From an uncultured bacterium (GTDB lineage: Bacteria > Bacteroidota > Bacteroidia > Chitinophagales > Chitinophagaceae): a stretch of 52,612 bases of DNA. Location of the stretch: assembly GCA_903834825.1 (NCBI GenBank), contig CAILKQ010000057.1, forward strand, positions 1 through 52,612, in the 5' to 3' direction. Below, piece after piece: positions 8,121 through 14,739 of this stretch. A program made the position numbers and the translations under genes. The notes below the pieces were generated by a model, which was given only the letters and a program-made list of their open reading frames with translations, made no database searches and was not told the DNA's origin. Position 1 is the first letter of the stretch. Every line of letters begins with the position of its first letter.

Positions 8121-8756
8121 CTATTTATCAAGGAGAAAGCAAAATACCTCCTTGGGGCCATGAACCCCTACAACAAGGGTTTTTTCGATATCAGCCGTAC
8201 GGCTAGGGCCCGTGGCAAAAGAAATCATCGACGGTAAGTGATCTCCATATTTTTTTTGCATGAACTCAAGCGCATCCTTGATATCGTATACAAGCTGACT
8301 GGACTTTGCGATACAAATGTGAATCGGGGCATAGACACTGGTCAACCTTCCAGAAGACTCAGTGCTGCTGAGCACCATTGACCCTGTGCGCGCCACCAGT
8401 ACCTCACATTTGGTGATGGAAACATCTACATCAGCCAGTCGCTTTTCGGAAAACGCAGGAAAACCGAATGACAAGAGGGCTCCTTTGATGTTCTCATCCG
8501 CACAATGAACCTCAGTCCATCCGCGGTCTAGGGCGAGCTGTCTGATCTGGTTAACCAGGTCTTCTTCGTTGACACAAAAAGAAAATTTACCAAGAAGCGA
8601 ACTAAATCTTTCTGCAAACAATACAGTAAGGTCATCCCCTGTGTTTTCAAAAGCAAAATTGATCTTTTCTATTCCAGGGAAAGGCTGATCCACTGATTGT
8701 GTCAGCGCTTTTCGAATATTCTTCAGTATGCCTTCTTTTCCAGTAGATGCCTCCAT
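8121..8756 (-). CDS. LUD domain (LutC/YkgG-like) protein
   Basis: Member of the LUD family, to which LutC of the LutABC lactate-oxidation system belongs. The 211 residues run from an N-terminal helical part to the LUD core, with ARTGSMVLSS near 120-130, the IHICIA strand, and the terminal FATGPSRTADIEKTLVVGVHG block that binds a nucleotide-like ligand in family structures. It starts two bases after the ftsH stop and is therefore part of the ftsH operon rather than of a lut operon. The window's LutB homologue is 37 kb away at 45299-46693. Whether it works with that protein in lactate oxidation or has a separate role tied to FtsH cannot be read from sequence. Confidence 0.88.
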   Translation of the reverse strand: MEASTGKEGILKNIRKALTQSVDQPFPGIEKINFAFENTGDDLTVLFAERFSSLLGKFSFCVNEEDLVNQIRQLALDRGWTEVHCADENIKGALLSFGFPAFSEKRLADVDVSITKCEVLVARTGSMVLSSTESSGRLTSVYAPIHICIAKSSQLVYDIKDALEFMQKKYGDHLPSMISFATGPSRTADIEKTLVVGVHGPKEVFCFLLDK

Positions 8757-8758
8757 GC

Positions 8759-10876
8759 TTATGCAGGATTTTGTTCTCCTTCTGATCCTTTTTCAGTTGA
8801 ATCTACTGCTTCCGCTGTTGATTCGATAACCTCAGCAGCAGGCTGTTCTACCACCACTGGCTCAGCATCTGGTGCAAATATTTTCTTTTCCTCATAAGGG
8901 CGCTTGCCTATCATGTCTTCCACATCTTGCTGGTGAAGCACTTCACGGTCCAACAAGGCCAGGGCAATCTTTTCGACTTCCGCTTTCTTTTCGGTTAGCA
9001 ACTCAATAGTGCGCCTATAGGCCTGGTCTACCAAGACCCTTACCTCACTATCAATGATTTTTCCAGTTTCCTCGCTGTATGGCTTGGTAAAGGTGCTTTC
9101 CTGTGCAGGATCATAAAAACTTACATTGCCCACCTTCTCGCTCATGCCATAGACAGTAACCATTGCATAAGACATTTTGGTTACCTGCTGCAGGTCATTT
9201 TGCGCACCGGTGGAGATCTTTCCGAAAAAGATTTGTTCACTGGCCCTGCCGCCCAGGGTCATGCACATCTGATCGGTCAGCTGTTCAACATTATAGAGGT
9301 ACTGTTCTTTGGGTGTGTATTGTGCATATCCCAGTGCCGCTACGCCACGGGGAACGATGGTCACTTTCAACAAAGGATAAGCATGCTCGAGGTACCATCC
9401 GCATACGGCATGGCCTGCTTCGTGATAGGCAATGATTTTCTTTTCTTCAGGAAGGATGATCTTGTTCTTTTTTTCCAACCCACCAATTACCCTGTCAATG
9501 GCATCTTGGAAATCATTCATTTCTACCTGGTCTTTTCCTTTTCTGGCAGCAATCAGGGCCGCTTCATTGCATACATTCGCAATATCTGCACCCGCAAATC
9601 CAGGCGTCTGTTCGGCCAGCTTGTGGATGTCCAGTTTTTCTGAATGCTTGATGGGCTTGAGGTGAACAAGGAAAATGGTTTCACGCCCTTTGACATCTGG
9701 CTTGTCAATGCTGATTTGTCTGTCAAACCTGCCTGGCCTCAACAATGCACTGTCCAGCACATCAGGACGATTGGTTGCAGCAAGAATGATGATTCCGCTG
9801 TCTCCTCCAAAGCCATCCATTTCCACCAACAACTGATTGAGGGTATTTTCACGCTCATCGTTGCTCATCATCATGTTCTTTCCACGGGCACGTCCGATGG
9901 CATCGATTTCGTCAATAAAAATGATACAAGGGGCTTTTTCCCTGGCCTGTTTGAAAAGGTCACGCACCCTGCTGGCGCCTACACCCACAAACATCTCAAC
10001 AAAATCAGAACCAGACATGGAAAAAAATGGCACCTGGGCCTCGCCTGCCATGGCCTTGGCCAAAAGCGTTTTACCAGTACCGGGAGGGCCAACAAGCAAG
10101 GCTCCTTTGGGAATTTTTCCACCAAGGGCAGTATATTTTTTGGGATATTTCAGGAAGTCAACAATTTCCATCACTTCCTGTTTGGCCTCATCCAGCCCTG
10201 CAACATCCTGGAAGGTGATATTGACCTTGGTGCCCTTGTCAAATAACTGGGCTTTTGATTTTCCAATATTAAAAATTCCACCGCCGCCACCGCCGCCGCC
10301 GCCAGCCCCACCACCCATTTTTCGCATCATCAACACGAAAAGCAGTCCAAACATCAGCAACGGGAAAAGTACATTGAGCAATGGTCCAAAGAATTCCGGA
10401 TCGCTCACAGGATCAACTGGCACTGGATCCACCTGGGGATTGGCTGTAAAATATTTATCCAGGTTCTCCTGGTAGTCATCAACTTTTGAATAACTAAATT
10501 GGAAATGAGGCCCCTTTGAATCCTGGGAATATTTCAACTTATCCCCCAACAATTCCTGATAAGCGGATTTGGCGAGGCTATCTTTTTTGATGTATACCCT
10601 GATAACGCCCTTGTTCTTTACAGGCTCCAGCTTCTGAACATCATTGTTCACAAGCATTTTCTGCTTGAACTCCAACTCTGTGATGTTGCGGGCATCAGGA
10701 TTAACGCCCCTCATGACCTGGTAACCAATCAACATGACCGCTGCGATCACGTATATCCAGTAAAAACTGAATTTGGGTCCTTTTGAAGCTGGACCATTTC
10801 CCCCAGCTGATTTGTTTCGCTTGAAAGCACTGAAAGGATTGGAACGCTTTTCGCTGCTGTTGTCTTCCTGGTTCAT
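8759..10876 (-). CDS. ftsH: ATP-dependent zinc metalloprotease FtsH
   Basis: Membrane-bound AAA+ protease that extracts and degrades misfolded membrane and regulatory proteins. The 705 residues have TM1 at about 38-55, a periplasmic domain at 60-160, TM2 at 163-184, a glycine run at 188-200, and the AAA domain with Walker A GPPGTGKT at 263-270, Walker B IIFIDEID at 318-325 and the arginine-finger region RPGRFDR at 380-386. The protease domain has the zinc motif HEAGH at 485-489. The C-terminal tail (from about 650) is acidic and low-complexity. The start is nine bases after the rsfS stop, and the LUD gene follows after two bases. The poly-glycine linker is encoded by a GGN codon run at 10277-10315. 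Confidence 0.97.
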   Translation of the reverse strand: MNQEDNSSEKRSNPFSAFKRNKSAGGNGPASKGPKFSFYWIYVIAAVMLIGYQVMRGVNPDARNITELEFKQKMLVNNDVQKLEPVKNKGVIRVYIKKDSLAKSAYQELLGDKLKYSQDSKGPHFQFSYSKVDDYQENLDKYFTANPQVDPVPVDPVSDPEFFGPLLNVLFPLLMFGLLFVLMMRKMGGGAGGGGGGGGGIFNIGKSKAQLFDKGTKVNITFQDVAGLDEAKQEVMEIVDFLKYPKKYTALGGKIPKGALLVGPPGTGKTLLAKAMAGEAQVPFFSMSGSDFVEMFVGVGASRVRDLFKQAREKAPCIIFIDEIDAIGRARGKNMMMSNDERENTLNQLLVEMDGFGGDSGIIILAATNRPDVLDSALLRPGRFDRQISIDKPDVKGRETIFLVHLKPIKHSEKLDIHKLAEQTPGFAGADIANVCNEAALIAARKGKDQVEMNDFQDAIDRVIGGLEKKNKIILPEEKKIIAYHEAGHAVCGWYLEHAYPLLKVTIVPRGVAALGYAQYTPKEQYLYNVEQLTDQMCMTLGGRASEQIFFGKISTGAQNDLQQVTKMSYAMVTVYGMSEKVGNVSFYDPAQESTFTKPYSEETGKIIDSEVRVLVDQAYRRTIELLTEKKAEVEKIALALLDREVLHQQDVEDMIGKRPYEEKKIFAPDAEPVVVEQPAAEVIESTAEAVDSTEKGSEGEQNPA
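10277..10315 (-). repeat. Poly-glycine codon run inside ftsH
   Basis: Thirteen codons, twelve for glycine and one for alanine, encode the linker between TM2 and the AAA domain of FtsH. On the plus strand this appears as a CCG/CCA-rich trinucleotide repeat, the most GC-rich low-complexity tract in the window. Length variation by slippage is plausible because changes of whole codons would keep the frame. Confidence 0.8.
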
Positions 10877-10885
10877 ATGAGCACT

Positions 10886-11353
10886 TTATTTCTTTGTTGT
10901 CTTTCTGGTTGTTTTTGCCGCCTTTGTGGCCTTTGCAGGTGTTTCTGTGATAGGATCTGCTTCTTCTTCCGCTACTCCATCACTCCACATTTCCTCTAGC
11001 TTATAGAATTTTCTTGTTTCAGCGAGGAAAACATGAACAACTACATTAACGTAATCAATCAGTATCCACTGGCCAGCACTTTGTCCTTCATGCTTGTATG
11101 GTCTTTCATCACACGCGTCTTTGACTTCCGCCTCTACCCAACCAGCAATGGCCCGTACTTGAACGGTGGAGGATGCTTCACAAACAATAAAAAAATCTGA
11201 AACCGCTTCTGAAATCTTTCTGAGGTCCAGGGAAACCACATTTTCACCTTTTTTATCGTGGATTGCATTGATGATCACTTTCAGGATCTTGCTGCTTCTT
11301 GTTAGCCTAGTAACTCTTTTGCGTGGTGCTGCTGACGTGGATATTGATACCAA
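10886..11353 (-). CDS. rsfS: Ribosomal silencing factor RsfS
   Basis: RsfS binds ribosomal protein uL14 and prevents joining of the ribosomal subunits under nutrient shortage. The 155 residues contain the RsfS fold at about 20-120, with NVVSLDLRKI, DFFIVCEASSTVQVRAIA, and YKHEGQ...WILIDYVNVVVHVF; the last is the family signature (GxxxGxWILIDYxDVVVHVF in relatives). A short Thr/Lys/Ala-rich tail follows. The start codon is TTG because no suitable ATG exists; it lies about 35 bases downstream of a perfect TATTTTTG element. It is the first gene of the run through ftsH and the LUD gene, divergent from birA. Confidence 0.93.
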   Translation of the reverse strand: MVSISTSAAPRKRVTRLTRSSKILKVIINAIHDKKGENVVSLDLRKISEAVSDFFIVCEASSTVQVRAIAGWVEAEVKDACDERPYKHEGQSAGQWILIDYVNVVVHVFLAETRKFYKLEEMWSDGVAEEEADPITETPAKATKAAKTTRKTTKK

Positions 11354-11388
11354 TGAATTTATTTTAATTGTTCCTTAAGTAACTTGCC

Positions 11389-11396
11389 CAAAAATA
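11389..11396 (-). promoter_or_regulatory. -7 promoter element TATTTTTG for rsfS-ftsH
   Basis: Exact TAnnTTTG match in the 74-bp spacer between divergent rsfS and birA. It predicts a leader of roughly 30 bases before the TTG start of rsfS and is the likely main promoter of the rsfS-ftsH-LUD transcription unit. No -33 TTG is at the usual spacing. Confidence 0.5.
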
Positions 11397-11427
11397 AGGA
11401 TTATTTCCATCCCTTTGGGGGAGCAAC

Positions 11428-12162
11428 ATGATAGGCGAACCATTTAACATATTACCCACAACTGATAGTACCAATAACCATGCCATGAATGAGGCCCGTT
11501 TGGGGCAAACTTCAGATGGTGCGGCTTATTTTGCCCTTGACCAGTACCAAGGCAAGGGACAAAGGGACAAAACCTGGAACAGCAAGCCAGGTGAAAACAT
11601 CATCCTGTCGGTTGTCAAGGACTGCTCAGGCCTTCATCTTAACAACCAGTTTCAGCTTTCTGTAGCAGTCGCTTTGGCCTGTTTCGATTTTTTTTCTGCC
11701 TACGCTGGAGATGAAACCAGGATCAAATGGCCGAATGATATCTATTGGCGTGACAGAAAGGCAGGAGGCATCCTGATTGAAAACATGGTCAAATCAGACC
11801 GATGGAGCAAAGCCATCATCGGAATGGGCATCAATATCAACCAGACTGCTTTTGATACAATTGAGGGAAAGCCAGTATCACTCAAACAAATCACCGGTAA
11901 GTCATTTGATCCGATCAGCCTTGCCAAAGAACTCTGCCAACATCTTGAGAACCGTTTCTTGGTGCTTGAAAACAAGCCATTTGACCAACTGCTATCTGCC
12001 TACAATGACCAATTGTACAAAAAAGATGAACTGGTGCCATTCAAAAGAAACAACATCCTGTTCCAGGCAAAAGTCAACGGAGTAGACAAAGACGGCCAGC
12101 TCCTGATCATGCACGGAGTGGAAGAAAGGATTCGTTTCGGAGAACTCACCTGGCTGTTATAA
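11428..12162 (+). CDS. birA: Biotin--[acetyl-CoA-carboxylase] ligase, monofunctional
   Basis: Attaches biotin to the carrier protein of acetyl-CoA carboxylase through biotinyl-AMP. The 244 residues hold the catalytic domain only; the N-terminal DNA-binding domain of E. coli BirA is absent, so it is not a repressor. Visible parts are the substrate-contact segment STNNHAM (14-20), the biotinoyl-AMP loop GKGQRDKTW (42-50, equivalent to GRGRRGRxW), KWPNDIYW at 100-107 with the conserved Lys111 following in DRKAGGIL, and a small C-terminal SH3-like domain after about 195. Its end overlaps the convergent bcp stop by 6 bp. Confidence 0.94.
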   Translation: MIGEPFNILPTTDSTNNHAMNEARLGQTSDGAAYFALDQYQGKGQRDKTWNSKPGENIILSVVKDCSGLHLNNQFQLSVAVALACFDFFSAYAGDETRIKWPNDIYWRDRKAGGILIENMVKSDRWSKAIIGMGININQTAFDTIEGKPVSLKQITGKSFDPISLAKELCQHLENRFLVLENKPFDQLLSAYNDQLYKKDELVPFKRNNILFQAKVNGVDKDGQLLIMHGVEERIRFGELTWLL

Positions 12163-12618
12163 GCCAAATGCTGTGGCAATCTCACTTGCATGTTCTTTCA
12201 CATTTGGCTTATCAATGACCTTGACCAAAACCCCGTTCTCATCAATCAGAAAAGTGGTGCGCAATACACCCATGTACTTTTTGCCATACATGGATTTCTC
12301 TGCCCAAACCCCAAATTTTTCGCAAAGGGCTTTATTTGTGTCTGCGATGAGGCGAAAAGGCAGTGCCTGCTTGGCGATGAACTTGAGGTGTGATTTTTCA
12401 TCGTCAGGGCTCACCCCCACCACTTCGATTCCTTTTTTACTAAGTTCCTTGAAACCATCCCTGAGGTTGCAGGCCTGAACCGTACAGGTACTGGTAGCAT
12501 CCTTAGGGTAAAAATAAAGCGCAAGCTTTTTGCCTTTGAAATCTGCCAGCTTGATTGTCTGTCCGTCCTGGTCCACTGCTGTGAACGCAGGTGCTTTTTT
12601 GCCTTCGATAAGTGCCAT
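12157..12618 (-). CDS. bcp: Thioredoxin-dependent thiol peroxidase (Bcp/PrxQ)
   Basis: Peroxiredoxin that reduces hydrogen and organic peroxides using thioredoxin. The 153 residues are full length. The active site is P38-K-D-A-T42-S-T-C45, fitting the PxxxTxxC peroxiredoxin motif, with peroxidatic C45 and the resolving cysteine C50 five residues later, as in atypical 2-Cys enzymes of the Bcp group. The VGVSPDD and FGVWAEKSMYGKKYMG segments are also typical. It starts nine bases after the stop of the M23 protein gene, so these two form an operon although they share no obvious function. Confidence 0.95.
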   Translation of the reverse strand: MALIEGKKAPAFTAVDQDGQTIKLADFKGKKLALYFYPKDATSTCTVQACNLRDGFKELSKKGIEVVGVSPDDEKSHLKFIAKQALPFRLIADTNKALCEKFGVWAEKSMYGKKYMGVLRTTFLIDENGVLVKVIDKPNVKEHASEIATAFGL

Positions 12619-12627
12619 GCTGTTGGT

Positions 12628-14322
12628 TTAGTTGCGTTTGATGATGTATTCCCGGGTCGTATTGTTTCCCGCTTCATCATAAACAACAACCGAAAGCTTA
12701 TGTTCACCCAAAGGAAAATGTTCATCTACAGTGTACACAAAACGGCTGCCGGAAGGTTGGAACATGAGCCATTGCCCATCAACATTGGCCCTGAATTCCT
12801 TGATGTTTTTGTTGTTGTCGGTAACGTCAAAAACAATCCTTGACCCTGCCCGAACAGTTGTCCCTGACTGCAGGGATGAGGACAGGCTTGGTGGCTGAAG
12901 GTCTTCCAGCAATTGGAAATAGCCAAAATCTCGGAACTGGGCCGCATACCAGCCCCTCTCTTCTACAGCCTTCTTGATTTCTGTTTTTGCCTTGTAGGTT
13001 CTTTTCATGACCACCCTATCCTTGTTCACCAACAGGTTGTTCCTGTTGGGTTTGAGTCGGGCTGTAAAATAAGATTGAACAGGGATATCGGCAGGGAGCG
13101 CTTGATAAACTGAGGAAAGCTCCACTGCACTGTTGGCGTAAAATGGTTGTACAGAAAAATGGAAGGCATCATAAAAAGCATCTTCTTTGAAAACAAACTG
13201 GATGTTTTCATCTTCGTATACATTGAGGGTATTGGGCTCCATAAACGCTCCTGGAAAAACATTCGCTGGTCGATCCCCGGCTTTTCTGCTGACCCTGAAT
13301 TCCACATAGGAGCTGTTTCCATAAGCATCCGTCACCTTGATGCTGTAAGCTTCAGGGACTGAAGAAACCCGGATATGGTCCATACCAGCATCACTTGGCT
13401 TGTACATGTCTACTGCATAGCCTTTGGGGGGGAACAACATCTGGTAATAGCCACCACCTTTGGCCCTGGTGGGGTAATCGATATGGCCATTGAGGTACCT
13501 TGTTTTATCATAGCCGATATTGTCCATTTCAAAGCTTGAAATCAATCCGTCGTCTTTGAACAAGGATGCACTGAAAAATCCATTGGGATTGGGAATCCCG
13601 GTCATCCGGTCTGTGGCCTGAATGGCCATGAAGGCCCTGTCAAAGGGAAGTTCCACCAAACCAGAAGGCTTGAATTCATTTCCCAACCTCACAAGGCTAA
13701 AAAGAACGGGAGCTTGTTCAAAAATACTTTTGTCCCGGTCATAAAAAACAAGCCGGTACACATCCGGAGGGGTAACATCATGCAAAGGAAACCTGTACAG
13801 CAATGGATTCAGGCAGTTTTCAGTTTTGGTGTCCCGGATTTCAAAATGGACATGAGGCCCCTGGGAGGCCCCTGTATTTCCGCTGTACCCGATCAATTGC
13901 CCCTTTTTCAGCGGAATAAGGTCAACAGGCAGGTTTACATCAATCTTCCAGGTTTGCTGTTCATATTGTTTTGCCCGGAGGAACTGCTCTGCGGCGGGGA
14001 TGAACCTGTTCATGTGGGCATAGAGTGTTGTGGTTCCATTGGGATGGTTCACGTACAAGGCCCGGCCAAATCCGCCTGTTTCGATCTTGATGCGGGCAAG
14101 ATACCCATCCGCTGGAGCCAGGATGGGCAAGTTCTCTCTTCCCTCCGTCGAAAGGTCAAGTCCCATGTGAAAATGGTTGTTCCTCATTTCCCCGAAATTG
14201 GCGTTGAGCTTGGGTTTGATGGACAAGGGAAAGGAAAAATAGTTCAATCCGCCGGGTGGCTGGGCAACAGCGCTGGCAGCAACAATCAGACAACAAACAT
14301 GGCATAACTGGAAGAACCTCAT
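12628..14322 (-). CDS. Secreted M23 family metallopeptidase, large form
   Basis: Periplasmic peptidoglycan endopeptidase candidate of 564 residues. It has a signal peptide (about 1-20, ending ASAVAQ) and an M23 domain near 30-190 with all metal and catalytic residues: H52 and D56 (HFHMGLD), H103 (YAHMN) and H157/H159 (HVHFE). The long C-terminal half (about 200-564) has beta-sandwich-like segments such as YSIKVTDAYGNSSYVEFRVS and HKLSVVVYDEAGNNTTREYIIKRN, which suggest Ig-like or cadherin-like modules. The ATG at 14322 lies four bases behind a TAGCTTTG element. bcp follows nine bases after the stop. Confidence 0.92.
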   Translation of the reverse strand: MRFFQLCHVCCLIVAASAVAQPPGGLNYFSFPLSIKPKLNANFGEMRNNHFHMGLDLSTEGRENLPILAPADGYLARIKIETGGFGRALYVNHPNGTTTLYAHMNRFIPAAEQFLRAKQYEQQTWKIDVNLPVDLIPLKKGQLIGYSGNTGASQGPHVHFEIRDTKTENCLNPLLYRFPLHDVTPPDVYRLVFYDRDKSIFEQAPVLFSLVRLGNEFKPSGLVELPFDRAFMAIQATDRMTGIPNPNGFFSASLFKDDGLISSFEMDNIGYDKTRYLNGHIDYPTRAKGGGYYQMLFPPKGYAVDMYKPSDAGMDHIRVSSVPEAYSIKVTDAYGNSSYVEFRVSRKAGDRPANVFPGAFMEPNTLNVYEDENIQFVFKEDAFYDAFHFSVQPFYANSAVELSSVYQALPADIPVQSYFTARLKPNRNNLLVNKDRVVMKRTYKAKTEIKKAVEERGWYAAQFRDFGYFQLLEDLQPPSLSSSLQSGTTVRAGSRIVFDVTDNNKNIKEFRANVDGQWLMFQPSGSRFVYTVDEHFPLGEHKLSVVVYDEAGNNTTREYIIKRN

Positions 14323-14326
14323 GGTG

Positions 14327-14334
14327 CAAAGCTA
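14327..14334 (-). promoter_or_regulatory. -7 promoter element TAGCTTTG for the M23-bcp operon
   Basis: Exact TAnnTTTG match ending four bases before the ATG at 14322, so the start site would coincide with or touch the start codon. The same octamer occurs before the LytS-type kinase gene. The upstream DNA is T-rich, with no clean TTG at -33. Confidence 0.5.
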
Positions 14335-14419
14335 CTGCCATGCGCAGATTTTAAAAAAAATCAATATCGCCGTACAGCATATTGTCTTCATTTGTTGTCT
14401 ATAAAGTAGCCCCATCACC

Positions 14420-14593
14420 ATGAAATACATAGTTACAAAAATCGTATTGGTCTGGGCCGCATTGGCCGCCATCGTAGGCATCAGCAAAAAAAGGGAAAAT
14501 GAATCCTTGAATGACGCTGTCAAGTTCCCTGAAATGGGGAAAACTGCCGTTGTGGAGGATTTTGAAATGGCAGCCTACCACAACCAGGCCTGA
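14420..14593 (+). CDS. Possible small membrane protein, 57 residues
   Basis: Not a recognised family. An ATG-to-TGA frame of 57 codons begins with a hydrophobic segment (about residues 4-21, YIVTKIVLVWAALAAIVG) followed by a basic patch (SKKRE) and a polar acidic tail. That is the layout of a single-pass, inside-tail membrane protein. It fills the only large spacer in the window, and a hairpin with a T run lies 92 bp downstream, which could terminate it. There is no good -7 element directly in front. Overlapping frames on the other strand are of similar size, so coding is uncertain. Confidence 0.35.
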   Translation: MKYIVTKIVLVWAALAAIVGISKKRENESLNDAVKFPEMGKTAVVEDFEMAAYHNQA

Positions 14594-14672
14594 ATTTCCC
14601 ACCAAGTTTCAACAGAAAAGGCAATCTTGCTGAATATCTGAATATTTCCTTCGCAAAGTTATGTCCAAACAT

Positions 14673-14680
14673 TACCTTTG
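14673..14680 (+). promoter_or_regulatory. -7 promoter element TACCTTTG for carB
   Basis: Exact TAnnTTTG match 59 bp before the carB ATG. A TTC about 20 bases upstream is a near match to the -33 TTG. Transcription from here would begin at or inside the hairpin at 14685-14699. Confidence 0.5.
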
Positions 14681-14684
14681 ACCC

Positions 14685-14706
14685 CCGGGTACATCCCGGT
14701 TTTTTT
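14685..14706 (+). terminator. Short GC hairpin with T run ahead of carB
   Basis: CCGGG and CCCGG form a 5-bp stem around a 5-base loop (TACAT), followed directly by seven T. It has the form of a rho-independent terminator. It may end transcription of the small gene at 14420 or act as an attenuator in the carB leader, because the likely carB start site lies at its 5' edge. The short stem makes either role uncertain. Confidence 0.45.
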
Positions 14707-14739
14707 ATGCCCTTTAACCAATAATCTCAAGTCCATCTC

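Larger units (their letters stand above)
14335..14739. other. Spacer between the M23-bcp operon and carB
   Basis: This is the only stretch above 300 bp without a firm gene. It contains the possible small membrane-protein gene at 14420-14593, the TACCTTTG element at 14673-14680 and the hairpin with a T run at 14685-14706. I see no tRNA, riboswitch fold or repeat family in the remainder. Confidence 0.6.

Noticed and set aside
14598-14650. Tandem TGAATATCTGAATAT near 14632
   Set aside because: Only two short copies in AT-rich spacer; too weak to call a repeat or binding site.
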